Of a stretch of DNA of 64,000 nt, positions 23,795-36,172 are shown piece by piece (the first letter of the stretch is position 1; each line of letters begins with the position of its first letter). The translations under genes and the position numbers were made by a program. The notes under the pieces were generated by a model. The model made no database searches and was not told where the DNA came from. It saw nothing but the letters and a program-made list of their open reading frames with translations. This stretch comes from Archegozetes longisetosus (lineage: Eukaryota; Arthropoda; Arachnida; Sarcoptiformes; Trhypochthoniidae): contig JAEMBT020000007.1 of the NCBI GenBank assembly GCA_018873245.2, positions 11,305,129-11,369,128 on the forward strand. The letters run 5' to 3'.

Positions 23795-25424
23795 TTTATT
23801 CTTATTTTAATTTAGAAAACAATGAGAGTGTATATAAGATTTTACTCTTTATTTGCACGATTGCTTAAAACACAAAAGCAATTTTCACTATAAAATTCGG
23901 CCAATTTTTTCCATCCACAAAATCGAATGCATTTTCCTTCATATTTACAATTTGAAAATGCATTTTCGCATAATTCTGCTGTGTTGTTGTTTTACTTTTA
24001 GAAATATTATCTACTTTTGAATCGTTAAATTTTACATTTTCTGGTAAAATAACAAAATGCATGTCTTTTATATCATTAAATTTCAACCGTTTTACAGGGC
24101 GAAATTCTTGATATTAATTCTCTAAACTTTCGAAATTGAAATTTTCTACACATAAGTATGGTTTCAATAAATTAATAGCTAAATAAAAATTTCTGACAAG
24201 AGATCGCCAAACACCATTTTACCGAATTTGATTTTTCAATAATTTGTGAAAACAATACCTAACTTAAGATCAAGTTATAGCCTTAGCGGTAGAAATGAAA
24301 TCACTTGACAATTACTCATGTTTCTGTTCTTATTATATGGAACTTGTGTTCATTTGGTGTTCAGGCAAATCTTCAATTCTTTCATTCATATTCTGTTAAT
24401 AGATGCAGAAAACATGGATTAGACATTTGACACTGCTTCTTTTAAACTCTACTATATTTTATAACTATTATTATAATTAAAATTTATTATTACAATTTTA
24501 TAATTTATGCATTTTTAGGCCCAAGACAAGGAGTTTTAAAGTTATTGCTATCGAAAGTGTTCAATTGGTATAGTATTGTTGTAGCGATAATAATAAAGTA
24601 AGATTTGACGACTTTACTGAGATCGCATCCTCTTCACCGACAGTCTATTCATCAACAGCTTATTCATTGACATTTTTCTATAGAATTCACAAATCTTCCA
24701 GATTCCGACAGATTTTTTACCTAGTTTATTTTTCAGATTTCAATAATTCTTTTAATAATTCAAAAGTTTAAGATATAACGAATTGATTGCAGTTTAATGC
24801 AGCTCGTTACAGTTAATTACAGCATGATTCATTCTGTAAATTTTTCGAATTAATTAAAACATCAATTAAATAGTGGAGTAATTGTTGATTTTGCAAACTT
24901 TGAAAATTTGAACAATTGTATGAATTTCAATATAAACGATAGTTTCTATATATGTATTGAAATGTCAACTAGAAATTGTTTGAATCATGGAACGTACTGT
25001 CTAGTGAATAAAGTTAATTTTCTATAACATTTATAAGAAAATTAACAATCTATAACAAATTATCAAAATGTATGCAACTATTGAATGTGTAATGATTGAT
25101 GATAAATCTTGTCAAAAATTGTTGAAATCTTAAAATAATTGATGAATTTTCTGAAAAGTTTAAGTATCTGTATATAAGCTGTCGGTGAGCGGAGCCAGAC
25201 CCACTTTACTACTATATTACTGCTTGTATTGTGAATCATGTTCAATATTTGTTCTGCGAGGATACTTTATTATTAAACTTATTAATATAGCAGCAGTTTG
25301 AATAACTAATTCTATGAGGCTTCAAAATGATCAAAATTTAATACAATTTAAGTTCAAATAAATTTAAATACAGAACGAGATCGCAACAGTACAAGCAGTG
25401 ATACAACACTAAAGTCCATTTTTG
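23795..25424. other. AT-rich intergenic DNA, nothing firmly recognised
   Basis: CACCGACAG near 24,637 has its complement CTGTCGGTG near 25,180, and TACTGCTTGTATTGTG near 25,220 resembles the complement of a block near 25,390. These may mark old element ends. No coding segment was supported. Confidence 0.35.
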
Positions 25425-25685
25425 TCATAATCTGTTAAAACTGAGTCTCATTTTATCTTCAAGTAAGTCATCAATTGATGTGATGAAAAGCCAACCTAAT
25501 AAGCAAAGAACAAACCACAAAAGAGTATAGATTTTGGAACTCTGCTTTTGTTCTTGCTTTAGTTGTTGTCCATGTTTTAAACGAATATTAGCCAAACTCG
25601 CATTCGCATCGTCAGACGCCACATACAATCTGGTGTACGGCCTGAATAATAGCAGATTGATATTGATGTTAAAGAGCGAGTTCAA
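25425..25685 (-). pseudogene. Possible tail-anchored membrane protein fragment, unidentified
   Basis: An 86-codon frame with unusually protein-like composition for this region. It has a polar Gln/Lys-rich helix (LKHGQQLKQEQKQ), a strongly hydrophobic segment (LLWFVLCLLGWLFITSI), and then an acidic tail DDLLEDK. Such a layout suits a single-pass or tail-anchored protein. The frame starts 23 bp from the ABHD17-type pseudogene in divergent orientation, so it may be part of the same retroposed or duplicated block. No family was recognised, and chance cannot be excluded. Confidence 0.3.
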
Positions 25686-25689
25686 ATGA

Positions 25690-26245
25690 AATAATTGTTG
25701 TGAAGATTTGCGATCCTTTCAAGTGTTTTATTCAGTAACAAACAGGAAGAATTTGATCGCTTGTGTGTACATTCGCTTTGTTGATAATCCAAGATTTACA
25801 ATACTATTGAACTACGAAAATGCTGCAGATTTAGGAGGGATAAGTCACTTCTTCATAGACTTAGGTTCTCTGATGGATTGCAATGTATTTAGTCATGATA
25901 ACCTGGTTATAATATGAGTGGTGGAAAGCCACCAGAAAAGAATCTCCACGCTGATATCGACTGTGCTTGGGATTCATTGCAATCTCGATACGGTGTCACT
26001 CTTGATTAGAGTTAGATTTTCATTTTTAGCGAAGACTTTGTCGATCGACCCATTCCTTAATATGAACAAGGTTTCTAAAATAAAGTCAACAGTACTTGTA
26101 AGTCATGACACTAATGATACAGTAATTGATTTTTCTCACGGCTAACAATTTTATAGACGCTGTCCAGAGACTGTTGATCCGCTATGGGTTGAGAGCACAG
26201 GTCGTAACAATATTTGCCACGTTCGAATCAATTGACGAGAGAAAA
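25690..26245 (+). pseudogene. ABHD17-type alpha/beta hydrolase pseudogene
   Basis: Three pieces in shifting frames follow the ABHD17 order. Piece 1 (about 25,690-25,907) includes NRKNLIACVYIRFVDNPRFT and NYENAADLG. Piece 2 (25,908-26,008) reads [20 protein letters not shown] then WDSLQSRYG. Piece 3 (about 26,020-26,240) reads NMNKVSKIKSTVLVSHDTND, VIDFSHG, a stop, then RRCPETVDPLWVESTGRNN. ABHD17 enzymes are serine hydrolases that remove palmitate from proteins. The segment with the G-x-S-x-G nucleophile is missing between pieces 2 and 3, the oxyanion HGN is changed to YEN, and the catalytic His region reads GRNN instead of GHN. Two frame breaks plus stops show that it is dead. No introns are visible, so retroposition is plausible. 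Confidence 0.75.
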
Positions 26246-27430
26246 ATTACTTAAACAGTTTAATTAAACATTGCTTAATTAAACAATATTCAAATATCAG
26301 ATTTTGATTACGAAGATCTTCTGTTTTGAAAAAAAAAATTTATATAACTTTTTTATTTATCAAAGCTTAAGTTCAAATAATAAAAGGTTATGTTTTCGTA
26401 ATAATCTTAAATAAAATGCACAAATAATTAAGACAAATTTCTTTTATTAACAGGCATGTTAAAAATCTGTATATATTTCAAACAATTTTTAAACATTAAT
26501 AATACTGTAAAATGAGTATAAAAACTTTGATTATACAAATTTCAATTGGTTTGAAGAACAAATAGGGTAAAAAATCTAAAATTTAGATATTATTCTCGAT
26601 CTATATGAAGATAAAAGTAGAAAAAACTGAATAATAGGTCATAAAAATAAATCGAAAAATTTGATTGAAGGAAAAGCATTTATACAAATAGAGCAAAAGA
26701 CAAGCGTTTGTACAACAGGCAGAGCGAAAGCTTTAAAATAAATCATTTATAGGTTTTTAAAAAATAGGAACAACAAGAAGAAAGGCCTTTAAAATTGAAA
26801 TAAAAAATGATTAAGTTATATGTTATGCTTTTTACCCTTTTAAGTAACACAAACAAGTTATTCTTCATAGTCTAGTATAAGAAGGCGTTTGTTAGTTAGT
26901 TAAATAGGTTTAAATCATGACATATTGCAAGTGGTTTATAAAGTTGAGCAAAATTAGATTGAAGAGCATTGCACTGAAGAGTAAAAATAGAAAAGCAAAC
27001 ATTGCGTAACAGGATAACAAAAACACATTAGACGTGATTCTCAGAAGAAAACTTTGACAACAAAAAAATTGGCACAAAGACTGTGAGATTGACATTAAGA
27101 GACTATAATGGAAGGCAACAAAGACTTTTCGGAGAAAGAGAATTGCAAATAATAACACAGTAAAGACATCACTTTCGACACAAATAAAAATAGCATAAAA
27201 ACAGGTATTTAGTAAGAAAAAAGCTTTTCATCATTTTAGTAAGAGTTCATTTGTGTACTTATTTATATGAATGTGTGCGTAACTCAACCAAATTGTTACT
27301 AAAAGTCAATATGAACTAAAACTTTTGTTTCAAGAGGCGTAAGAAGAGTGTTGTGAGAGTATGAAAATAACAGATGAAGTCGATAACTGATGAATTGGTG
27401 GGAAATTCTGATGGCATTTCAAGTGTGCGC
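26246..27430. other. Intergenic DNA downstream of the first glycine-rich gene
   Basis: A run of ten A residues near 26,329 could be an old poly(A) tail of the ABHD17-type retrocopy. The 3' untranslated region of the minus-strand gene ending at 27,431 must lie in the right part. No canonical poly(A) signal was placed with confidence. Confidence 0.35.
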
Positions 27431-28430
27431 TTAATATCCTCCGCCACCTCCGCCTCCACCTGAACAAAATCATTTATTAGCCTTTATTAATTTTTCTAAC
27501 GAATTCGCCAAAGTAGCCGCGAGTCAACAATGACAATAACTTATCTGTTTTTTTGACATGCATTAATCTCAAACAGGATCACAAATTCAGTTTATTTATC
27601 ATTACCTGAATTATATGATCCATAATAATAACTACCCTCATCATCATCATTACCTCCGTAACCACCTTCGTCTCCACCACCGTATCCACCACCGCCGCCG
27701 CCACCGCCGCCGTATCCGCCACCCATTCCTCCGCCGTATCCGCCGCCACCTCCGCCGCCAAATCCGCCACCCATTCCGCCGCCATATCCGCCGCCACCGC
27801 CGCCGTATCCACCTCCGCCGTAACTCTGAAATACAATGAAAAGATTTTGCACCATTTCCAGAAACTGAAAATATTCTTTATATTTGTACATTATTTGAAT
27901 ATCTCATAGAATGAGAGCACAGAATTGTTTGGTAGAAAAATAAAGTGCAGTAAATATTAAGCTTTAGATTAGATAATAATTTTGTATGACATTCACTTTC
28001 TTCAAATAGACTAATAATAATTACGATCAATTAAAGTATTGAAGCTTATTATTTTCTTACCATTTCAGGTTCAGGACATGGAATGATCACTGGTTCCTCT
28101 TTTTTAACGATTGGCCTTTAATTATTGACAAATTGGAGAAATTAGTTCCATTTGAATGAGTAGTCTTGAAATAGAGAAACGGAGAAAAAGCCCTAATACT
28201 CACAGAGGCAGAGGCAAAGGTAGAGGTAAGGGAATAATTTTGGTTTTCTTTCCTTTAAGCAACGAAAGCAGAGAAAGTATTGGTCCCAACTTTTTCAATA
28301 ACTTTTTTATCTTCTTCTTTTTGCCAGCATAGGTAGGCTTAATGTGATCACTAATCAATAGCATTTCGAGCACTACTATCGATAAGATGACTATAGCAGC
28401 AGAAGTCCGTCTATTGTAACTTAACACCAT
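27431..28430 (-). CDS. Secreted Lys-rich, Pro/Leu-rich, Gly/Tyr-rich protein (176 aa, 4 exons)
   Basis: Exons: 28,204-28,430, 28,061-28,115, 27,606-27,825 and 27,431-27,459. Every junction has GT/AG and the reading frame is kept (phases 2, 0, 1). Exon 1 encodes a basic N-terminus, a hydrophobic leader ending LLISDHIKPTYA, a Lys cluster (GKKKKIKKLLKKLG), LLSLLKGKKTK and repeated Pro-Leu. Exon 2 adds PIVKKEEPVIIPCPEPEM. Exon 3 is Gly/Tyr-rich (GGGGYGGG repeats with a few Met and Phe, then an acidic-aromatic GNDDDEGSYYYGSYNSG). Exon 4 closes with seven Gly and Tyr. Cleavage after TYA is predicted by eye. This suits an extracellular or cuticle matrix protein; function is inferred from composition only. 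Reading through the third intron would give a shorter form ending SGNDK. It is a paralogue of the genes at 43.4, 52.7 and 63.5 kb. Confidence 0.85.
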
Positions 28431-28613
28431 TTTTGCAGAGATGGAAAGTTTCTTATTCTACAGAATAGAGAATTAACATCCAAGTTAAACAGAAACACAA
28501 TAAGCAACACAAAACAGAAAACACAGAGTTTGGACAAACTATAGAGTGAAGAAGTAGTTATACCACAACCACTTCTCAAACAATAATGGTCTGAAGAAGA
28601 TTCAGACATGCAT

Positions 28614-28620
28614 TTATATA
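28614..28620 (-). promoter_or_regulatory. TATA box of the 27.4-28.4 kb gene
   Basis: TATATAA on the minus strand, 184 bp before the ATG at 28,430. The same motif stands at exactly the same distance from the ATG in the paralogue at 44,109. Confidence 0.6.
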
Positions 28621-31600
28621 AGAGATGCCACTTCAAACATTTGCATTATCTACTTTTTATTTCTATTTTTTAATCTTCACAGTTCCTTATTCTTAGAGTC
28701 GAAGCCCTCCTCTCAATTCATAGAGATAATCACCTATAGCTCATCCCCAGACACACAGATTTCATCCCACATTTTGCCCATAAAGTAACAAATAAATCGA
28801 AATGAAAATGCATTCATGAGGTCAAACAAAAGGCCGGCACAATACCTTTTTTTAGACATCGAATGCATCCCAATCTTTTTTCTTTTAAAGCGTGTGTTCT
28901 CTCTGTTTTACCCCCTTTAAGCCCTCCGGCATATATTATTGGATTTTGTTGTCTCTATGACCCACTCTCGCTCTTCACAATTTATCATCATATTGTAATC
29001 ATTTTTATCTGAGGATCCCTTTTGGTCCACATTTTTAGGAGAAAAAAGTTATCGAAACAATTAGTAGACAATCAAATGTGTTTTAAAAGGTTGAAGCGCT
29101 TCTTTCTCTAAATCTCTAAAAGTGTAGCCCAACAAATTGCATGCAAACTAAGGATACGCCACATTTCTCATAATTTTCTTTTCTTTTTCTAATGGATCCA
29201 TCAATATTTTAGCCAAAGCCGACGAACTAAATCATGAATAGCACACTAACACAAAAACATTAACATTGCAATCACTTTTTAACTGAAGAGTTCTTAAGTT
29301 AACTTCATTTTTGGAAGTGCATTAAAATTTTGAGTTATCTCAGTTGGAAACATTCCACGAATAAATCAGCCACTTTTTTTCTTTTGTTTTATTTCTAGAG
29401 TACTTCTCTTTCTTAATCATATTTTTTATGTTTGTGATTCTTAAATATAATACAATCCCAAAAGTGAGTGGCTATGTATTGAGAGAACTTATGCTCTAAA
29501 GTTATTATTGATAGACTCGCTTCAAAAAAAGGTTGCTATAAATGTTTGAGTTTTGCACTGTTTTAGTTTCAGTTAAGAAATAGAAGTCATGACGAAGAAT
29601 GAGCTAAATATATAAACAATTAAATTAAGATTGACAGCAGAGCTAATGAAAGCTGATTAACTCCTCTTTTGGCACTACTTTTTTATTGTGAGAGCCGCTC
29701 ATTCCTATTGTCTGCATATAATTATTAGTCAAAATTAACAATAAACAAAACCAATTTCTATCGACAATCATTTGTAAATCAGGACCGAAAAAATCTGGTT
29801 TATAGCAAATAGATATCATTTGTGTATAAAATGATTGCCAAACATTAAACAAGAAAAGGCATAAAAAGTCTATTGTATATATGATTATTTTAATTATAGG
29901 AAAAGGTAATAAGTGATCAAATTTATTATTCAAAATAAGTCCTCAATGAGTAAATAAACTCCTATTTTGAATAGTGTTTGGGTTTCTAAATTTGGAAAAA
30001 ATAATGACCAATGTTCTCAACTACTCTCTGCCTTAGACACAATACAATTTAATTACCGATCGCTTGTTATTATTTGATATAGAAAAGTGTTCAAAAATAA
30101 AAACTTTCTGGTCAATAAAAAGCAAAAGAACTAACAATAAGCTGTTAATAACATATACTATTTTGTTCGTTTACTAAAATTTTTGTCAGTCATACAAAGA
30201 AAGAGAAAAGAAGATCACATTTTTTAAACATTTCATTGAGCGTTCATTGATCTCTAGGTAACAAAAGGCAATACTCATAAACTATTTAATATATATATAT
30301 ATTGAATGTATGTAAAGATGTTTAGGTTTTTTGTGCAATTTCTCATTAATATTTATGTAATGAAAATAAATGTTTTTCAAACCTAATAACTCTATACTGT
30401 TCACAACTAGCACTAAAAGATTTATCTGTTTGCAACTTTGACCCAATCTTTTCTTTTATGCTCCAATGCATGGAAGGAAAATAGTTTTTTCTATTAGTTT
30501 AAGGAATTATGTGACGCACTCCTAGAAGGTGTGTATTTACCAAAACAATAATAAAGTAATGTTTCAACTTTTTTATTCAAAAATCAGTAAGAAATTTGCG
30601 AAAAAATCAGTTTTTAAATTAAATGCCTTAAAAAGGTTTGTATTTTCTAACACTTGACTAAAAATAGAGAAGCCCTTTCTTCTATAGGAAAAAAATACAA
30701 CTTTGAGTTTCTTTATGTGATGTTCAAAATTTTTATTTTTTTATTTTATTAATAAAACATCTATTATTATGTTTTATTCATAAAAATTATTTTCTCGAAC
30801 CGAAGTCATTGCCATCATTGGTATTTAGTGACTTTGATAAATTGAAGCTGAAATTAGTAACACCTTCTCGTCTCTCACTTCACTCAAAAGAGATTCCTCT
30901 TCGCACATGTCTTTAATGTTTATTCCATATACACATTGATGTACATAAAAATAATGCCCTACTCTTCCAAATGGGCGATAATTACACGAGACGAATGATT
31001 TATATAAATACATATTTTGTATTGTACTGAATAGACGTGTATAGGAATTGGAATTTTTGTGTACCTGTAGGTAAATCTATTTAGATTCACAGAAGCATTA
31101 TCTTTATCTATCATAAACTTCTCGTTATTATATACTTCAAGTTATAAACGCATTTCAAGTATGCTTATGTCCAATTCAATAATAGACCCACAAAGTTGTA
31201 CGAATTTTTATTAATAACTTGCTATAAATATATTAAGTGCAATCGAATCAATTACAGAATATTGATTCTATTTTCTTAACTTATTAACACTTTTATGATT
31301 CGAATAAAAATTGCAAATTCAAAAGTAATTTGTTTTCAATTGCAAACAAAAATTTTATTTGTAAGCGAATGTGAAGCGAATGTATAAATATAAGGGTATT
31401 AAACATCACAACTAAACTTACAGAGCTATTCAAGACAATAACCACCATTATAATAGATGATAATTATTAAAATTAAGAATGATTTTACGACTTTTGATAT
31501 TCTCAAAATAGGTTAGGATCATATTTCCGTTAGTTTTAAAACAAGTTTTGATTTTGCTAATAGCTTTATAGTTTATCAAAGTTAATGTTCTCAATGCTTA

Positions 31601-33700
31601 AATGAATTTTTGCAACTCAATTTACACAAAATTTGCACAATAACCAATTCTGAAAATCTGTAATTTATTTAAAATACCCTTTCGTCTGGGCTCAATTATA
31701 AAGCATTAGTGGAATTGAATTATACTAGAATTAATCAAATTATAAATTAAAATCGTTTCGCATTATTTTTCACGATAAATATTGACAAAGTTATAAAGTT
31801 ACTAATTTTTATTCAATACAATGAATTAAAGTGTTTTTTGGGTATTTATCTATTCTCTAAACTGAATCAGTTTCCTCTTTGAATGGTTTGTAATGAAATC
31901 AAATTCAATTTATTTATATGAACACAGAATATTGAGCGTTTAAGTCGCTTTAAAATAACTTAAAAGCCATTTAAATTCATGTTTGGTCTTGTTTTATAAA
32001 TAAAACAAATTACTTTTCCATTAATAACTTTCAGCTTAAATGTGTTTGACTTGGCGAACATTAAGTCTTTTCTGAATCGAATTTAATTTATTCTAAATGT
32101 TTTGTGAATGGATTGAAACCCACGCAAAAATTTGATTCAACTAAGCCCTTCTTCAAAAGTAAATAGTTTTCATTTTTCATTGAACAATTTACACTTACTA
32201 TAGCGTACAAATGAATTTAGTTGTAACATATAATACAAGATACTTATCTATACATCAAATGTTTGCGTTCTTCACTCAAGTTTAATCATTAATATCTGTC
32301 ATAGATTGACATTAAAGTATTATTCATTTATTTCAAATCTCACAAAAATATATTCGTTTTACAAATTAATCTTTCGAAATTATGGATAATTAAATAAAAT
32401 ATACTAAATTTGTCCGAATTCAAATATTAATTTAAACAGTTCATGTTTGACTTGACACTCATGCATTTAGAATGCAATTTTTTTAATGTTCACTAATTAT
32501 GTTAGAATTTCGATCATAAATCTTAGTTAAGTCTTCAACTACTTTCAGCACTTAAAACAATTTCAATGAAGGTAATTTGTTTTGCTTGCTTGACAATAGA
32601 GAGCAAGCTTAATTTAATATGTTGGTCACATTTCCAATCGAATAAAATAATTCGAACAAATTCATTCGAGTAAAAGACAAAAGTCCAAATAAATGTTATC
32701 TAAACATCTGACAAAATACTAATAATTTTCGCAAGAGAGTTAGAAATATGAGCCAGTTTCTCAAATAGGATTCTACTAAATTATATTAGACAAATGATAT
32801 GCCGTAGGGGCATAAAGTGAATCTGTTTTTGCAAATTTTTCAAGTTTTTGGGATTGGTCTAAAACAAAACATACAGCTCTCAACAGATCAGACAACAATC
32901 AGTATGTAATTCTAATTTGAGGATTCAAATTTGAAACGAAAAGTGCAATAAGCAAAAACAATGGCTTCTGAAAGTTTTATTTATTTGGTACTTTATTGAA
33001 AGAGTAAACAATTATTTCGAGAGATGCTATCAGTTATATTTTGAGTATTAACTAGCGAAGATTAAAGTCATCTTCATTTGTACATAGTGCTGAATTATTT
33101 CGGTTAGCTAAAATAATAAATTAGAGGGTTGTACTCGGTTTATTCGGTTTGACCGAAAAATGTTGTTGAAATTACACATTTTGGCGGTCAAATTCAGTTA
33201 CAAAAAATCTTAATATAAAATGTATAGTTGTGTCCGAATATGTTCTTCCAGTGAAAAAAAGTTAAAATTTTAGGGATTAAATTTCAACTTTAAAAAGTGA
33301 ATCAACTTAAGCCAAATAATACTCTCCCCTATCAATGATTAACTTCTATTTCATTTCAAGAGATGTTTACAGATAGCTGTTTATGAAATGGTTAAATGCT
33401 TTTTTATTAGTCATTGAGTACATATTAGTCATAATAGACTTATTTTCATTCAAAGTTGTAAAGTTTTGGCTTTGATTAAACTTTTAGAAAAACTTATATT
33501 TCTCTGATATGACGCACTCAGTGTTTTTAATGAAATAAGAATTTTGAACCGTCTGTCAGTAATTGACTGCAACAATTTATTCTGACACAACTGTACAATT
33601 AAGGTCTGAAATTTCCTAAGGGATAAGAAGCTAACTTTTTATGGCTAAATTTTTAGGTAAAACACTATCAGTTTCAAGCTTCATAAATGATAGATAAATC
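28621..33700. other. Long gene-free stretch
   Basis: The part next to the promoter (28,640-29,150) is less AT-rich and may hold regulatory sequence. The rest is AT-rich, with an (AT)n tract near 30,290. Open frames at 29,643-29,933 and 30,825-31,013 (minus) show no domain, family resemblance or splice logic. Confidence 0.4.
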
Positions 33701-33946
33701 TAGTGGCGAAGGCAGAAACTTTTGAGTTGAGGGGCAACGAATTTAAAGCTTTATAAAAAGCATAAATTTGAATGCTTAATCAATACAATTCTGAAACAGT
33801 AATACTCTAACTCAGTAATTGAAACTTCAGTATGTTCAATTTTATTAAAATTAATTTTTTGTTTTTATTTAATAGCTAGTTTAAGATTTTTCAAATTTGA
33901 GTTGAGGGGGTCTAGGCTTCCTTGGCTCCTACTAGCTTCGTCATTG
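33701..33946. mobile_element. hAT-like MITE, copy 2 (246 bp)
   Basis: The left end TAGTGGCGAAGGCAG and the right end CAATGACGAAGCTAG (reversed) are inverted copies, followed inward by TTTGAGTTGAGGGG on both sides. The flanking 8-bp direct repeats are gataaatc (33,693-33,700) and gataaaac (33,947-33,954), 7 of 8 identical, as expected for hAT. It has no coding capacity. Confidence 0.75.
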
Positions 33947-34797
33947 GATAAAACACACAAAGTTTGTAAAGAAGATTTATTTAAAAAATTTTAAATTCTC
34001 ATCAGTTCAATACTAAGGAAGTTAACTCTTTATTGATACTAATGCGATTTTTGTTAATAATTATAGATTATGCCTAAAGTTTGCTTAGATTTTGATTTTC
34101 AAATATTAAGAGTCAGTTAACAACTTTTATTTCACTAAATTGAGGCTTAAAGTGATTTTTACTAATGAAGTAAAACCCTTAAGAAATTTGAGAGTCCTTA
34201 ATTGTACAAAATAAGAGAATTTTATTGATAATTAAATTCGGTTTGTGACCGAAATAACTCAGCAGTATTTATGCGTTCTACTTAATAAATAATTTAGATT
34301 TAACATTGATCAAGACTTTGATATCTCAGATATCTATGAGTTATGTATTGAAGATGAACTATACAGTATAAGCATTGATGATTCCTAACTGTTCATATCT
34401 AGATGACTCCATTCAGATGTTTAGTGAATTAAGCAGTTGAAAGCAAATAGTTTTTTCTTAATCCCTGATACATACAGATCAAAAAGTAGGGACAACGTAG
34501 AAGATGAATGATTTTTCGGTCGATTTTTATATCAAAATATTAAATATTATGATACATGTTACGAATAGATCTTGGATTTTTCGGCAATTCCCGATTTAGA
34601 CTCTTATTTAAAAGATTCGAGAGATTAGCAGTAAAACATGTTTCATAAACTAATATTGGAATTTCTAAACTATTCTTCCAAATCTTATTTTATTTGTATC
34701 GAAAGCCTTCTAATTCTTTCCGCACATTTCTAGAAAGCTTACGACCGCAGTCCACGAGAATATGTGACGAGTTATAATTACGAGTCTTATATTATGC

Positions 34798-34799
<2 letters not shown>
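33947..34799. other. AT-rich spacer
   Basis: Nothing was recognised apart from a slightly GC-richer patch at 34,730-34,795 just before the microsatellite. Confidence 0.4.

Positions 34800-34854
<55 letters not shown>
34800..34854. repeat. (GA)n microsatellite, 55 bp
   Basis: An uninterrupted GA dinucleotide run, the longest pure simple repeat in the window. Such tracts can bind GAGA-type factors in insects, but no gene is adjacent. Confidence 0.95.
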
Positions 34855-34856
<2 letters not shown>

Positions 34857-35938
34857 GCGAAAATGATTAAAGTATGAATTTTAAAAATTTATTGTGAGAA
34901 AACCGCTAGAGTTTCCAGATACCAATTATAAATTTTTTTATTTTCCATTTCACGGGTGCACTATTTAAAATAATTTTCTGGATTATATTTTTTCAATAAT
35001 TTCTGTAATATTCGTTCTTAGTCTGAATTATATTTTCACATCGAAATATCAGTAGGTTGAAAATTTTATAAAAACCCTTCGATCATATCTCATTTATGGC
35101 TGCTGTCTCGAGGGATGTGAGGCTTAAAATAATTTTCGAAATATCAGTAAATTGGAAATCTTTAGAAAAATCTCTAATGGTTTTCTCATAATAGATTTTT
35201 TAAATATCACACTTTAATAATTTTTTTGCTTCCTTTAGGGATCAAAGTCGTGATGGGAACCAAGTATTATTTTTGGATTTTCTACCAGTAGAAAAAGCTT
35301 GAAAAATACACGTTTTTAGGCTGGGTCCTACGACAAACTGGAAATGTCATTTAATCGTAAACATGATTTTTATTGTATTTTTTATTTAAATTGTGTCAAA
35401 ATTGTGGTGAAAAGTGATTTTCAGACTGAGTTCGCTCGTTGATTACAGTCGCAATTCTAATTTTAGATCCTATGTGCTTGTTCTCTAATACAGTATTTGC
35501 ATACAATGTCTAAGGTTTAAAAATTTTTATCATGTTAGATTTTGATTGGATTTTATATTCGGGAGACCATGAGGAGAAAAAATGTTCACAAAAAAGTTGT
35601 TTTTGAAAAAAGATTTCCAATCGATTTTCAATTTCATGCCTCCAAAAAATTAGAGATCTGGTTACAAATCACTAAATGAATGAGTAAACGCTTGAAAATT
35701 TGCTGCATCAGTTTAGAATTGGTAGAGAAGAACTTTATTGCGGTCAAATTGTACATGAACTGTAAATGAGATTTTCCTTAATCAAAATTTGGGATGTATC
35801 TAATAATAAATTAAAATTTAGATATTAACGTTTTTCCTGAGCGTATTGATGCCAAGTAATGAATAAACCTTTTGTTACTAATAAATAGTTCACAAAATGT
35901 TTTCTATTAGTAATTCCGCTTTAGCTTAATTATAAAGC
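34855..35938. other. AT-rich intergenic DNA, nothing recognised
   Basis: No coding frame or clear repeat could be supported. Confidence 0.4.
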
Positions 35939-36172
35939 CTATGCAAATATGTTCAAATTTCTTAAAGAGCCTGAATATAAGTGTCTACAGACCAATCTTT
36001 GTGTCAATAATACAGCATGTCTCACAATTCTTCGTTTGTCCAAGTTTTGACCATTAAGGCCAGGCGGAAGGATTGATCGGTAACAATGTATTAGGTGTCC
36101 AGGTTTTGGGGTCTCACACAAAGAGATATTGCAGGAATAGCATTTCAAAACAAAATCAAGACCTGTAATCAA
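35939..36172 (-). pseudogene. Possible Ly6/three-finger-type exon or its relic
   Basis: On the minus strand, a pyrimidine-rich tract ending TTTGATTACAG precedes a frame reading LDFVLKCYSCNISLCETP, then KPGHLIHCYRS. The spacing of the first cysteines (L-x-C-x-x-C, then C about five residues later, then C) resembles the start of Ly6/uPAR or insect Sleepless-type domains, which are small GPI-anchored surface proteins. The rest of the frame has only one more Cys, and another frame holds a Cys cluster (NCETCC), so a frameshift may have destroyed it. No signal-peptide exon or downstream exon was found. It may equally be chance. Confidence 0.3.

Noticed and set aside
27615-27839. His/Arg-rich frame on the plus strand
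   Set aside because: It is the antisense shadow of Gly-rich exon 3 of the 27.4-28.4 kb gene.
28421-28636. 71-codon minus-strand frame overlapping the promoter and start of the first gene
   Set aside because: It covers the TATA box and leader, and is out of frame with the conserved family start.
29643-29933. 96-codon minus-strand frame with hydrophobic segments
   Set aside because: AT-rich DNA readily gives Phe/Ile/Leu-rich frames, and no conserved motif or splice logic was seen.
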